Below, piece after piece: positions 36,400-45,165 of a stretch of 45,313 nucleotides of DNA; the stretch's first letter is position 1, and each line of letters starts with the position of its first letter. The position numbers and the translations under genes are program-made. This stretch comes from Cyanobium sp. CACIAM 14 (GTDB lineage Bacteria > Cyanobacteriota > Cyanobacteriia > PCC-6307 > Cyanobiaceae): the NCBI GenBank assembly GCA_000708525.1, contig JMRP01000022.1:1-45313 (forward strand). Reading direction: 5' to 3'. Under the pieces are notes generated by a model. That model was not told where the DNA came from. It worked only from the letters and a program-made list of their open reading frames with translations, and ran no database searches.

Positions 36400-37886
36400 A
36401 TGCCGGCGCCGTCGTTCGACCTGGGTCTGGGCCGCCGGAACGGGGCGCCATCCGCCCGCGGCGGCCCCCGCCCCCGCGACTGGCAGCGCCGCCTGATCCA
36501 CCTGCTGCGGGCCAGGCTGGGCGCGGTGAACAGGCGGGCCAGGACGTCCTGATCCACGCCGGTCCCGGTGCCGGCAAGACCCTGGGGGCCCTGCTGGCCT
36601 TCCGGCAACTGCACGGGGAAGGACGGCTGGATCGGTTCATGGTCTTCTGCCACCGCAGCTCGATCGCCCGCCAGTGGGTCGAGGCCGCCCGCCGTCTCGG
36701 CCTCACCCTGCAGCCATGGGACGCCGCGGGGGAAGAGCCGGACGACCTCCTGCCGATGGAGTCCGGGCAGGGCCTGCTGCTGAGCTACCAGGTAGCCGCC
36801 CTGCACCGCCAGCGACTGGAGCGGGCACTGGCTCTCCAGCCGGTGCGCGGAGCCTGGCTGGCGATCGCGGACGAAGTCCACCACCTGGGGGTGGACCCCC
36901 TGGAACCGGAGGCCACGGCATGGGGACACGCCTTCGGCAGCCTCAGCACCGGGGCCCGCCTCCGCCTGGGGCTCACCGGCACTCCGTTCCGGGCGGACAA
37001 TCTGGGCTTCTGTGCCGCCCGCAGGGTGCGGGTGCACGACCAGGACGGTCCGGGTGAGCGCATCATCCCCGACCTCTGTGTCGAGCCCCGCGCCCTGATC
37101 GCCGCCGGCGACGTTCGACCCCTGGAGTTCCGTTTTCAGGACGGCTGGGTGGAGCACGGACGCCAGGAGGACGACCCGGACTCCGAGCGGTCGCCGCTCT
37201 CGGCGGAACAGCGGGAAAGCTGGCGGGCCCGAAACCTGCGGCGGGCGATCCGGCCGGGGGACCGGGGCGGCATCGCCCTGAGGCTGCTGCTCCAGGCCCG
37301 CCGCCGCCTGGAGCGGGTGCGCCTGGAGCATCCCGGGGCCGGCGGTCTGGTGGTCGCCCGGGACATCGGCCATGCGGGCCGCCTCGCCGACCTGCTGACC
37401 CAGGAGGGCGACCGGGTCCATCTGGTGCATTCCCTGGATCCGGAGGCGCCGAACCGGCTGGCCGCCTTCCAGGCCGGCGATGCGGACTGGCTGGTCAGCA
37501 TCGACATGTGTGCCGAGGGGTTCGATGCGCCCCGGTTGAGGGTGGTGGCCTACCTGACGACCGTGGTGACCCGCACCCGCTTCGTGCAAGCGATCACCAG
37601 GGCCGTGCGCATGGATGCCGACCGGGCGGCGCAGGAGCCGATCCCACGGCGGCCGTCCTACGTGTTCGCCCCGGCCGATCCCCTCCTGATCTCCCACGCC
37701 CGCGGCTGGACCCTGAGCGAGCCCTACGTGATCCGGCCCCGTCATCAGGGGCTGCCGGCAACCGGGAGTGCCGGATCCCCCGGGGGCGACCAGCGACTGC
37801 CCCTGCAGGCCCTCGCGGACGACGCGGGCCGGATCCTGACCGTGCGCGGACCGGAGTTGCCCTGGTTCGGGCGCCGGGGAGCGTGA
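36400..37886 (+). pseudogene. SF2 DEAD/DEAH-type helicase with a one-base frameshift
   Basis: An N-terminal part in one frame (ATG 36400, about 40 residues) ends with RPRDWQRRLIHLLRARL, which looks like the 'RPWQ' region ahead of a helicase. After about 36520 the protein continues in another frame with motif I LIHAGPGAGKTLGAL, motif II AIADEVHHLG, motif III GLTGTPFR and motifs V-VI SIDMCAEGFDAPRL and QAITRAVRMD. One extra G in the GGG at 36519-36521 would join both parts into 495 residues; the 1487-base span is exactly one base short. As it stands, the open frame with the ATPase motifs could only start from an unrelated Pro-rich reading. It may be a true mutation or a sequencing error. Nucleic-acid substrate unknown. 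Confidence 0.8.
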
Positions 37887-38027
37887 GGGCCCCATCCCTG
37901 CGTCGTCGCGGCCAATCCCGGGGGATTCCTGCAACGATGTGACAACTAACACCACCGCTCGGCGAATTTGCCGCCAACGTGTGCGTCGCCGGGAATCCAC
38001 CACCGGATATCCACCGAGATCAACCCG

Positions 38028-38357
38028 ATGGACTCTTCCCCCCACGGTTTCCATGATCCGGGTTTCCACGATCCGGGTTCCCTCGATCCGGCGCGCTCTC
38101 AGGAGTCTGCCGACCCCTTCCTCGAGGCCGCCGTCCACCGGCGGGTCACGGTGGCCGTCTGCTGGGCCCTGGCGCGCAGGGCCGCCCTCGACGGCCGCGA
38201 ACTGTTCGAGGACAGCTATGCCATCAATGAAGAATTTCGTGAGTGGCTGCTCACACTGGAGGACCATCCCGAACTGCTGCAGGCGAATGTCCTGATGGTC
38301 CCGAAGGATCTCCGGCATGGGCGCCGACCGGAAACCGACGGACTGCTCGAGATCTGA
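38028..38357 (+). CDS. Conserved-looking hypothetical protein
   Basis: A 109-residue protein, acidic and soluble. Its N-terminus has a triplicated FHDPG-like repeat (residues about 6-20) that arises from 15-base DNA repeats. The rest (VAVCWALARRAALDGRELFE, FREWLLTLEDHPELLQANVL) looks folded and helical. I do not recognise it. The ATG at 38028 was chosen because the upstream in-frame part is low-complexity. It may be the only gene between the helicase and infA. Confidence 0.6.
   Translation: MDSSPHGFHDPGFHDPGSLDPARSQESADPFLEAAVHRRVTVAVCWALARRAALDGRELFEDSYAINEEFREWLLTLEDHPELLQANVLMVPKDLRHGRRPETDGLLEI
38048..38092 (+). repeat. Three tandem 15-base repeats in a hypothetical gene
   Basis: Units 38048-38062 and 38063-38077 (TTTCCAYGATCCGGG) differ by one base; the third, 38078-38092, is degenerate. 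They encode repeated FHDPG. Confidence 0.85.
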
Positions 38358-38561
38358 GCCGTCCCGAACGAGCATGACCGCGCCCCCCGCAGGGGCAGTT
38401 GCCGGCCCCCCGGCTTGAAACCCTCCTCGGAGATGGGGCGTCCCTGTTGGGAACGGCCATCGGTGACGGAACGTCACTGCGGGTCTCACCGCCGCCGATC
38501 CTCACCTCGACTGGTCTCCAATGGGGCAGGCCTCGTAGGCTGGCCTATCCGGGCGATGGCC
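38358..38561. other. Convergent intergenic region, no gene seen
   Basis: This 204-base gap lies between the ends of the hypothetical gene and infA. A short hairpin (GTGAC/GTCAC near 38463-38477) is present without a T tract. No tRNA or small protein gene is apparent. Confidence 0.4.
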
Positions 38562-38831
38562 TCAGCGCCGTCTCGGTCCGCCCGGACGGTTGCCGCCAGG
38601 CCGCGGGCCCGTGGCGCCGGCGTTCCGCTCCCGGTAGGTGATGCGACCACGGCTGAGGTCATAGGGACTGATCTCGACCAGCACCTTGTCACCGGCCAGC
38701 AGCTTGATGCGGAACTTGGTGAGCTTGCCCGCGGCCCGGCAGAGGCACTGGTGACCGGCCGGCTGCTCGAGGGTGACGAGGTAGAACCCGTTGCCCTGCT
38801 CCTTTTCGATCACACCGGACGTTTCGATCAT
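38562..38831 (-). CDS. infA: Translation initiation factor IF-1
   Basis: 89 residues with the S1-like OB fold of IF-1. It has SGVIEKEQGNGFYLVTLE, then KFRIKLLAGDKVLVEISPYD and the hallmark SRGRITYRER. A basic Gly/Pro/Arg tail of about 18 residues extends beyond the usual 72-residue protein, and the domain otherwise resembles the second IF-1-like copy of some bacteria. It binds the A site region of the 30S subunit during initiation. It stands alone here rather than in the ribosomal protein operon. No strong Shine-Dalgarno is visible. Confidence 0.88.
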   Translation of the reverse strand: MIETSGVIEKEQGNGFYLVTLEQPAGHQCLCRAAGKLTKFRIKLLAGDKVLVEISPYDLSRGRITYRERNAGATGPRPGGNRPGGPRRR

Positions 38832-38962
38832 GCGGGACGGCTGGCCTGAAAAAGGGAACAGAGGTTCAGCTTAGGTCGCAGCCGCTCCTGCTCCCCTGCG
38901 CCGGCCGCAGGAAGGACCGCAGCGATAGGGTCGACCCGGCCACCTCCGTTCGCCCCCGACCC

Positions 38963-39052
38963 ATGCTCCCGCCGCCCCTCTCGATGGATCTGGGTCTGCT
39001 GCTGATCTCGATCGGCGTGGTCAATCTGTGGCGGGCGCGCCCGAGCGACTGA
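38963..39052 (+). CDS. Possible 29-residue membrane peptide
   Basis: An ATG at 38963 opens a frame of 29 codons ending TGA at 39050-39052. It has one hydrophobic stretch (MDLGLLLISIGVVNLWRARP) and a basic end, as in tiny thylakoid or plasma membrane subunits. The inner ATG at 38984 would give 22 residues. It sits 10 bases before the pseudouridine synthase start and may be cotranscribed or act as a leader peptide. Whether it is translated is unknown. Confidence 0.4.
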   Translation: MLPPPLSMDLGLLLISIGVVNLWRARPSD

Positions 39053-39062
39053 GCGAAGGGGC

Positions 39063-39680
39063 TTGGCCACCACCCTGCTGTTCCACAAGCCCTACGGGGT
39101 TCTGAGTCAGTTCACGCCGGAGCCGGGGAGCCGCTGGCGCACCCTGTCCGATCACATCGACCGGCCAGGGGTCTATGCCGCAGGACGGCTGGATGCGGAC
39201 AGCGAAGGGCTGCTGGTGCTCACTGACGACGGCCGGCTGCAGCAGCGCCTCACGGACCCTGCCTGGGGGCACTGGCGGCGCTACCTGGTCCAGGTGGAGG
39301 GACTGGTCAGCGAGGAGGCCCTCGGGCGCCTGCGTGCCGGGGTGATGATCCAGGGCCGGCTCTCCATGCCGGCCCGGGCACGGCACCTGGGCGAGCCGGA
39401 CCTGCCGGAACGGGATCCGCCCATCCGCCACCGCCTGCAGGTGCCGACGGACTGGCTGGAACTGGAACTGCGGGAAGGGCGCAACCGTCAGGTGCGGCGT
39501 ATGACGGCGGCGGTGGGCCTTCCCACGCTGCGGCTGCTGCGCACGGCGATCGATCTGATGGATGGGGGCCCGCCCCTCGATCTGCAGGGCCTTCCCCCCG
39601 GGGCCTGGCGCCACGTCACGACCCAGGAGCGGCAGCGGCTGACACGTCTGCTCAGACCAGGGCGTCCTTCAGCTCCCTGA
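39063..39680 (+). CDS. RsuA/RluB/E/F-type pseudouridine synthase
   Basis: A 205-residue enzyme that isomerises uridine to pseudouridine in rRNA (or tRNA). The catalytic block GRLDADSEGLLVLTDDG contains the active-site Asp. FHKPYGVLSQFTPEPG at the N-terminus and LREGRNRQVRRMTAAVGLPT near residue 140 are typical of the RsuA family. It has no S4 domain, like RluE. It starts with TTG; there is no ATG before the conserved part. Its last 29 bases overlap the end of the oppositely oriented small gene. Confidence 0.9.
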   Translation: MATTLLFHKPYGVLSQFTPEPGSRWRTLSDHIDRPGVYAAGRLDADSEGLLVLTDDGRLQQRLTDPAWGHWRRYLVQVEGLVSEEALGRLRAGVMIQGRLSMPARARHLGEPDLPERDPPIRHRLQVPTDWLELELREGRNRQVRRMTAAVGLPTLRLLRTAIDLMDGGPPLDLQGLPPGAWRHVTTQERQRLTRLLRPGRPSAP

Positions 39681-39867
39681 CGGTCTGCAGCTGACCATAG
39701 TAATAGTTCGCCCTGGCGCGTCGATCGGGATCCTCGAGCCCATCGAAGGCATCGAAGCCCAGCGATTGCCAGAGCTCATGGCCGCAGGCCCTGGTGAGCT
39801 CGGCGGCCGCCTCCTCCTCGAGATTGGCCAGCCGCCTCTGGAGGTTCTTGATCTGGGAAATCGCCAT
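39652..39867 (-). CDS. Small helical protein of unknown function
   Basis: 71 residues starting at the ATG at 39867: MAISQIKNLQRRLANLEEEA suggests a short coiled coil, followed by CGHELWQSLGFDAFDGL and an RANYYYGQLQTVRELKDAL end. Composition and conservation-like patterning argue for a real gene. It follows ycf39 on the same strand (58 bases). I do not know its function. Confidence 0.65.
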   Translation of the reverse strand: MAISQIKNLQRRLANLEEEAAAELTRACGHELWQSLGFDAFDGLEDPDRRARANYYYGQLQTVRELKDALV

Positions 39868-39925
39868 GACCGCCGACGGACCGGCCCAATAGTACGCACG
39901 AACTGCAGCAAAGGCGGCTTCGCCT

Positions 39926-40888
39926 TCAGAACGGCAGCTTCTTCTTGGCTTCCTTGTCGAGGTCGGACTCCATTTCCCGCAGGCGCCGCAGGATCGTGTC
40001 GTAGTACTCCTTGAGGTAGTTCTCCAGACGGGTGGTCTCGGCCGGATCGAGCCCGAAGGCGGCATAGCTGACCTCCATCGGGGCATCGAGGGGTTCACCC
40101 CCTCCGACCACTTCGGCGAAGGCCAGCCGCTCGGCCACGTTGAGACTGGCCTCGAAGAAGCCCGTGATCCCCTGCATCAGATGCAGGAGCACCGGCGGCA
40201 CCCGGAACACCCGCGCCTCGCGGCCGCTGTAGCGCTCGCAGAGCTGGGTGATCTCGCCGGTGGTCCACGCCTTCGGGCCCACCACGGGGAAGGCACGGCG
40301 GATCGTCTCCGGGCGCTCCAGAGCGGCCACGGCGAAACGGGCTACGTCCTGGGTGTTCATGTAGGCGATCGGCGTCGGCGAACCGCTCACCCAAACGGTC
40401 TGGCTCTCCAGCACCGGGATGGCGAACTGGCTGATCAGACCCTGCATGAAGCCGACGCAGCGCAGGATCGTGTACTCGAATCCGGAGGCCTCGAGCCACT
40501 GCTCGGTGCAGGCCTTGATGTCCATCAGAGGCACGCTGCGGTGCTTCTCCGCGCCCAGCAGGGACACAAAAACCAGCCGGGACTTCCCTGCCCGGCGACA
40601 GGCGGCGAAGAGGTTCTGCTTGCCCGTCCAGTCAACGTCGTAGGCGCTGCCCCCGTCGGTGGCCCGGGCGGTGGCCGCATCGATCACAGCCTCCTGGCCC
40701 TCCAGGGCGTAATCGAGGCTGTCGGGCTCCAGCAGGTCCCCGCGGGTGAGTTCGCAGCCCCATTCCTGCAGGAAGGCGGCCTTGCGGGGGGAGCGCACCA
40801 TGCAGCGGACCTCGTGGCCGACGTCCAGGGCGCGGCGGGCGATCTGGCGTCCGAGGGTTCCTGTTCCACCGATGACAAGAACCTTCAT
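39926..40888 (-). CDS. ycf39: Ycf39, photosystem II assembly NAD(P)-binding protein
   Basis: A 320-residue atypical short-chain dehydrogenase of the NmrA group. It has the MKVLVIGGTGTLGRQIARRA Rossmann loop, then VRCMVRSPRKAAFLQEWGCE, KSRLVFVSLLGAEKHRSVPL and YMNTQDVARFAVAALERPE. The C-terminal third ends AKKKLPF. In cyanobacteria Ycf39 works with Hlips in delivering chlorophyll to the D1 protein and early PSII assembly; length and blocks match that group. It lies just downstream of petM on the same strand. Confidence 0.92.
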   Translation of the reverse strand: MKVLVIGGTGTLGRQIARRALDVGHEVRCMVRSPRKAAFLQEWGCELTRGDLLEPDSLDYALEGQEAVIDAATARATDGGSAYDVDWTGKQNLFAACRRAGKSRLVFVSLLGAEKHRSVPLMDIKACTEQWLEASGFEYTILRCVGFMQGLISQFAIPVLESQTVWVSGSPTPIAYMNTQDVARFAVAALERPETIRRAFPVVGPKAWTTGEITQLCERYSGREARVFRVPPVLLHLMQGITGFFEASLNVAERLAFAEVVGGGEPLDAPMEVSYAAFGLDPAETTRLENYLKEYYDTILRRLREMESDLDKEAKKKLPF

Positions 40889-40977
40889 GAACCCCTGCAG
40901 TGGAAGCCGGCCGAGCCTAGAGGTGCGTCCGACGGCGTCGCGAAAGCGACCGTGATCCTCGCCGGACCCGCCGGAAC

Positions 40978-41076
40978 TCAGTCTTTCAGAAGCTTGAGCA
41001 GCAGGGCGCCACCGGCCAGCCCGACGGGGATCAGCACCCAGAAGATGGCTGCGGTGCCGAAGATTTCAGAGGCCAT
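40978..41076 (-). CDS. petM: Cytochrome b6f complex subunit VII (PetM)
   Basis: A 32-residue single-helix protein reading [20 protein letters not shown] and then [12 protein letters not shown], which matches the known cyanobacterial PetM. It is a small structural subunit at the edge of the cytochrome b6f complex in the thylakoid. It stands 89 bases upstream of ycf39 and 27 bases downstream of trm1, all on one strand. Confidence 0.95.
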   Translation of the reverse strand: MASEIFGTAAIFWVLIPVGLAGGALLLKLLKD

Positions 41077-41103
41077 GGGCCAATCGGAAGCGGAACGGGG
41101 TAT

Positions 41104-42276
41104 CTATCTAGCAGCCTTCGCGGAGACCAACCGTCGCGCGGTCGCCAGGATCAGGGGCCACGGGGCCTCGCTGCGCAGCTGAGCGGCCATCACCCCGCTG
41201 GCGGCCGTGGCGTATCCCTCCCCGTTCAGCGCTGCGACCAGGTCCGCCAGCGGCGGGGGGCCCTGACCCAGCCAGCGGCCGATCCCGTCCAGAGGCCAGC
41301 ATCGGGGCGTCCAGCCCGGATCGTCGCGCAGCCGCTCCAGCAGCCGCCGGCCCGCTCGATCCAGGGAAACGCCGTCCCCGCCGGCGACCTGCAGCATCGC
41401 CGCGAGAGTGTCGGGATCCTGCAGCGGACCGATCCACACCGGTCCGCTCACCGCCAGGGCCGGTGCCTGCCGCGATGAGGCGGCAGGACAGCCGCAGGGC
41501 TGCCATCGGCCCAGCCGCAACAGGCTCTGCACCTGCTGATCGCCGCAACCGTGGCAGTGGGCCACCAACCCCAGCTGCCCTTCCTCCCCCCTGGAGGGGT
41601 GCCGCTCCAGCCGCAGGGCGGTGCGGAAGGTGCGGCCCTCACTAAAGCTCAGCAGGGGGGTGAGGCCGCGGCCCATCGCCCAGGCCGAGCGGGCCAGCAA
41701 CCCCACTTGCAGGCGCAGGGCGATCTCCCAGCTGGCGGGATGGGCGCGGGCGGAGGCTCCGAAACGGCGCACGGCGGCCCGACGATCGTGTCCCGTGGCC
41801 GAACGGCCGTCCGTGCTGGCCAGATAGAGCACGCCGCCGAAGGCCACCGCCTCCAGGGCCAGGGGCAACAGGGCGGCGGGACAGCCGAAGGCGTCCAGAT
41901 CCACCAGCTCGAACCGGCGTCCCCCGGCCAGGCACTCCCCCAGGAGCTGCTGGGCGGTACGGGCCCCGAGCTGACGCTCCACCGTCGCCGGCAGCCGCGC
42001 CAGATTCCGCTCCAGCAGGGGCAGCCGATCGGGATCGGCGTCGTTGGCCCAGACCGCCGTGGCGCCTCCCTCGAGGCCATAGCGCAGGGCCCGGATGCCG
42101 CAGCCGGCCATCGCATCGAGTACCCGCAGGGGCTCCTCCGGAGGCCGCGTGCCAGCGGCCAGGAGGCGCGTCAGCAGCACACCGAAGTCCCGGGCGGGAC
42201 GGGACTCCGGGCGGAAGAAGCCGCCGCCGGTCTCCACCAGGGCGGCGCCTTCGCAATAGTGATGGGGTCCGCTCAA
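41104..42276 (-). CDS. trm1: tRNA (guanine26-N2)-dimethyltransferase
   Basis: A 390-residue SAM-dependent methyltransferase of the Trm1 family. SAM-binding blocks are VLDAMAGCGIRALRYGLEGG and WANDADPDRLPLLERNLARL. The catalytic LVDLDAFGCPAALLPLALEA and YLASTDGRSATGHDRR follow. A C-terminal zinc-like cluster is seen in CHGCG and CGCP. Archaeal and eukaryotic Trm1 dimethylates G26; in bacteria it is known from Aquifex and cyanobacteria. Its start is 10 bases from the opposite-strand hydrolase. Confidence 0.92.
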   Translation of the reverse strand: MSGPHHYCEGAALVETGGGFFRPESRPARDFGVLLTRLLAAGTRPPEEPLRVLDAMAGCGIRALRYGLEGGATAVWANDADPDRLPLLERNLARLPATVERQLGARTAQQLLGECLAGGRRFELVDLDAFGCPAALLPLALEAVAFGGVLYLASTDGRSATGHDRRAAVRRFGASARAHPASWEIALRLQVGLLARSAWAMGRGLTPLLSFSEGRTFRTALRLERHPSRGEEGQLGLVAHCHGCGDQQVQSLLRLGRWQPCGCPAASSRQAPALAVSGPVWIGPLQDPDTLAAMLQVAGGDGVSLDRAGRRLLERLRDDPGWTPRCWPLDGIGRWLGQGPPPLADLVAALNGEGYATAASGVMAAQLRSEAPWPLILATARRLVSAKAAR

Positions 42277-42286
42277 CTCCCGATCC

Positions 42287-43261
42287 TTGCCGCAACCATC
42301 GGTGTCGTCCGCCGATCCCCAGCCTGCACCCCTGCAGGGCGTGCCACGCGAGGGTGCCGACTGGGGGGATCATGCCCACTGGGAATGGCGCGGCCACGGC
42401 TGCCACTGGCGTCGCCTCGGGGCCGCCGGGGGGCCCGCGATGCTGCTGCTGCACGGGTTCGGCGCCGGCAGCGGCCACTGGCGCCGCAACGCCGCCGTGC
42501 TGGCCGAGGCGGGCTGGTGCGTCTACGGCCTCGATCTGATCGGTTTCGGTTCCTCCAGTCAGCCCGGTCACCAGCGCCGCCAGGCCCTCGACAACCGCCT
42601 CTGGGCCCGGCAGGTGCAGGCGTTCCTGGCGGAGGTGGTGCAGGTGCCGGCGGTGCTGGTGGGCCATTCCCTCGGGGGGCTGGTGGCCCTGACCTGCAGC
42701 GTCTACTTTCCTGACTGGGTGCGGGCCGTCGTGGCGGCGCCCCTGCCGGATCCCACCCTGCTGATGGCCCGACGCCGGACACCGCGTCGGCGCCCCTGGC
42801 GGCGACGGCTGCAGCGCTGGCTGGTGCACCTCCTCTGCCGCCTGCTGCCCCTGGAACTGGCGGTTCCCCTGCTGGCCCATTCGCCCCTGCTCGATCTGGG
42901 CATCCAGTCGGCCTACCACCACCCGGTGATCGGAGATCGGGAGCTGCACAGGGTGATCGCCTGGCCCGCGCGGCGTCCCGGAGCAGTGAGGGCATTGCGG
43001 GCCATGAGCATCGCCATGGCCCTCAGGCCCCATCGGGCCACTGCCGTCTCGCTGCTGCGACGGCTGGGCAGGCCCGCCCTGCTGATCTGGGGTCGCCAGG
43101 ACCGCCTGGTGCCGGTGGAGGTGGCCCAGCAGTGCCGGCGGCTGCGGAGCGACCTGGAGCTGCTGGTGATCGAGCAGTGCGGCCACTGTCCCCACGACGA
43201 GACCCCCGCCGCGTTCCATGGTGCCGTGCTCGGCTGGCTGGCCCGTCTAGAGAGCGGCTGA
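42287..43261 (+). CDS. Alpha/beta hydrolase
   Basis: A 324-residue alpha/beta-fold hydrolase. [16 protein letters not shown] is the oxyanion loop, [14 protein letters not shown] the nucleophile elbow (Ser), [17 protein letters not shown] the acid residue and [14 protein letters not shown] the His. It resembles the chloroplast/cyanobacterial epoxide hydrolase-like family. Start codon TTG at 42287; a GTG at 42302 is an alternative. The 10-25 base spacer from trm1 leaves little room for two promoters. Substrate unknown. Confidence 0.85.
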   Translation: MPQPSVSSADPQPAPLQGVPREGADWGDHAHWEWRGHGCHWRRLGAAGGPAMLLLHGFGAGSGHWRRNAAVLAEAGWCVYGLDLIGFGSSSQPGHQRRQALDNRLWARQVQAFLAEVVQVPAVLVGHSLGGLVALTCSVYFPDWVRAVVAAPLPDPTLLMARRRTPRRRPWRRRLQRWLVHLLCRLLPLELAVPLLAHSPLLDLGIQSAYHHPVIGDRELHRVIAWPARRPGAVRALRAMSIAMALRPHRATAVSLLRRLGRPALLIWGRQDRLVPVEVAQQCRRLRSDLELLVIEQCGHCPHDETPAAFHGAVLGWLARLESG

Positions 43262-43338
43262 AGGCGAGGCTCCCGCTGGCACGTAACTTTGGGAGCGATG
43301 ACCCCGGCCCCCGCCAGCACCCCGCCCTCGAGCCCGAC

Positions 43339-43869
43339 ATGAAGCACACCCTCTCGGTGCTGGTGGAAGACGAATCGGGCGCCCTCAGCCGCATCTCCGG
43401 CCTGTTCGCGCGGCGGGGCTTCAACATCGAGAGCCTGGCGGTCGGACCCGCCGAACACCGGGGTGTGTCACGCCTGACCATGGTGGTGGAGGGTGACGAC
43501 CGCACCCTCGAGCAGATGACCAAGCAGCTCAACAAGCTGATCAATGTGCTCGGCGTGATCGATCTCTCCACCATTCCGGCGGTGGAGCGGGAGCTGATGC
43601 TGCTGAAGGTGGCGGCGCCGGCGGAGAACCGCAGCGCCATCTTCGATCTCGTGCAGGTGTTCCGGGCCAAGGTGGTGGACGTGGCCGACGATGCCCTCAC
43701 CCTCGAGGTGGTGGGGGATCCGGGCAAGCTGGTGGCCCTGGAGCGCCTGCTCGAGTCGTACGGGATTCTCGAGATCGCCCGCACCGGCAAGGTGGCACTG
43801 GAGCGCGCGTCGGGAGTGAACACCGAACTGCTCAAGGCCACCGTGTCCGACAAGCGGGTGCCCGCCTGA
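43339..43869 (+). CDS. ilvH: Acetolactate synthase small subunit
   Basis: The 176-residue regulatory subunit of acetohydroxyacid synthase, which makes the first common intermediate of valine, leucine and isoleucine. The ACT domain is at the N-terminus: [20 protein letters not shown] and [20 protein letters not shown] (valine-binding region). A second ferredoxin-like domain follows (about 85-170, [20 protein letters not shown]). The ATG at 43339 starts the conserved protein; upstream in-frame sequence belongs to the hydrolase region in another frame. It ends base to base with the cyclophilin gene (TGATCA shared by both stops). Confidence 0.95.
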   Translation: MKHTLSVLVEDESGALSRISGLFARRGFNIESLAVGPAEHRGVSRLTMVVEGDDRTLEQMTKQLNKLINVLGVIDLSTIPAVERELMLLKVAAPAENRSAIFDLVQVFRAKVVDVADDALTLEVVGDPGKLVALERLLESYGILEIARTGKVALERASGVNTELLKATVSDKRVPA

Positions 43870-44598
43870 TCAGGACTTCTTCTTCACCAGGGTGCCTCCT
43901 TCGATCACCCGGGCCCGGAGAAGCTTGTCTCCCTGCTGAATCCGGTCGACCACCTCCATCCCCTTGCTGACCCGCCCGAACACCGCGTACCGCCCATCCA
44001 GCTCCGGCAGTGCCTGCAGGGCCACGTAGAACTGGGAGCTGGCGGAATTGGGATCGTTGGAGCGGGCCATGGCCAGGGCGCCGCGCTCGTGGCTGAGCAT
44101 CAGCTGGCGCGTGGCCATCGGGCTGGTGATCACCTCCCCGTAACGGGGCTCCTTCTCGCCGGAGAGCCTGATCTCGAGGGGGATGCGACGGGACTCGCCG
44201 CTGGCCGGATCGACGAAGCCACCGGTGCCGAACTCGCTGGCGGGGACCTTCGGATCGGCGCTGCGCGGGTCACCGCCCTGGACCACGAAAGGCACCGGCT
44301 CACGCACCACCCGGTGAAAGACCGTGCCGTCATAGACCCCACGGCGCACCAGATCGACGAAGTTTCCGGCCGTCAGCGGGGCCGCCGCTCCATCGAGGTG
44401 CAGCTCCACCGGCCCTCGGCTGGTCTCCATCGCCACCACCGCCGTGCCCTGGAGACAGGGAGTGGCGGCCGTCGCGCAACCCAGGAGGCGATGGCCGTCG
44501 TCGGCGGCGCAGGCCGAAAGGCCGACCGGAGCCATGGCGAGGGCCAAGAGCAGCACTAGCCGCCAGGTCAGGCTGGCGGCGTTCCGGAGCCGTCCCAT
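43870..44598 (-). CDS. Cyclophilin-type peptidylprolyl isomerase, lipoprotein
   Basis: 242 residues. A lipoprotein signal peptide ends with the lipobox LSAC and Cys30. The cyclophilin domain runs from about 50 to 240: VELHLDGAAAPLTAGNFVDL, then RRGVYDGTVFHRVV, FVVQGGDPRSADPKV and FYVALQALPELDGRYAVFG. The active-site Arg is in FHRV and the Gln in FVVQGGD. It should be anchored to the outer face of the plasma or inner face of the outer membrane and speed up proline isomerisation in the periplasm. It starts immediately after the ycf4 stop (TGAATG), so it is cotranscribed. Confidence 0.92.
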   Translation of the reverse strand: MGRLRNAASLTWRLVLLLALAMAPVGLSACAADDGHRLLGCATAATPCLQGTAVVAMETSRGPVELHLDGAAAPLTAGNFVDLVRRGVYDGTVFHRVVREPVPFVVQGGDPRSADPKVPASEFGTGGFVDPASGESRRIPLEIRLSGEKEPRYGEVITSPMATRQLMLSHERGALAMARSNDPNSASSQFYVALQALPELDGRYAVFGRVSKGMEVVDRIQQGDKLLRARVIEGGTLVKKKS

Positions 44599-45165
44599 TC
44601 AGAGACCCTCCAGGGGGACGCCCAGGAAACGGGCCAGACGGGCGCCCGCCAGTTCCAGATCCGCCAGGGGCATCGGTTCTCCCACGCGGGTCAGGGGCAT
44701 GTCACGCCGGCCCTGCACCCGCAGCGCCAGACGCCTGCGGGGACTGAGACCGTCGCGCACCTCCACCTTCACCGCCTGGATGTCGCGCAGAGGGATCACC
44801 ACCTCGATGAGCTGGCGGAAGCCGCGGCGACGGATGCGGGCCTCCCCGGCGGCACGGTCGAAGCGATTGCTGCCCGCCCCCACATCGATGCCGATCACCA
44901 GCCAGAGATAGGTGGCCAGCAGCAGCGCCGCCAGCCCGTAGAGGCCCATCACGAGCCCCTGAGGCACCCAGACCAGGGCGGCGGGGTGGCCGATGGGCAG
45001 GAGATCGCGACCGAAGCGGCTGGAGGCGCTGGTGAGCACGAAACCCACACCGCCGATCGTGACGGCGGCAGCCACCAGCAGGTTGGAAAGGCGCCGGGAG
45101 CCGAGCACCGGTTGCTCCAGCACCTGCTCGTCGGCGGAGGGAGAAGCGGCGCCGGGCGAAGCCAT
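44599..45165 (-). CDS. ycf4: Photosystem I assembly protein Ycf4
   Basis: A 188-residue thylakoid protein needed for efficient PSI assembly. Two membrane helices are near residues 28-48 and 65-90 ([17 protein letters not shown] between them). The C-terminal stromal part has [20 protein letters not shown] and [20 protein letters not shown], characteristic of the family. It is divergent from whatever follows on the + strand; in many cyanobacteria that is psbD. Confidence 0.95.
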   Translation of the reverse strand: MASPGAASPSADEQVLEQPVLGSRRLSNLLVAAAVTIGGVGFVLTSASSRFGRDLLPIGHPAALVWVPQGLVMGLYGLAALLLATYLWLVIGIDVGAGSNRFDRAAGEARIRRRGFRQLIEVVIPLRDIQAVKVEVRDGLSPRRRLALRVQGRRDMPLTRVGEPMPLADLELAGARLARFLGVPLEGL

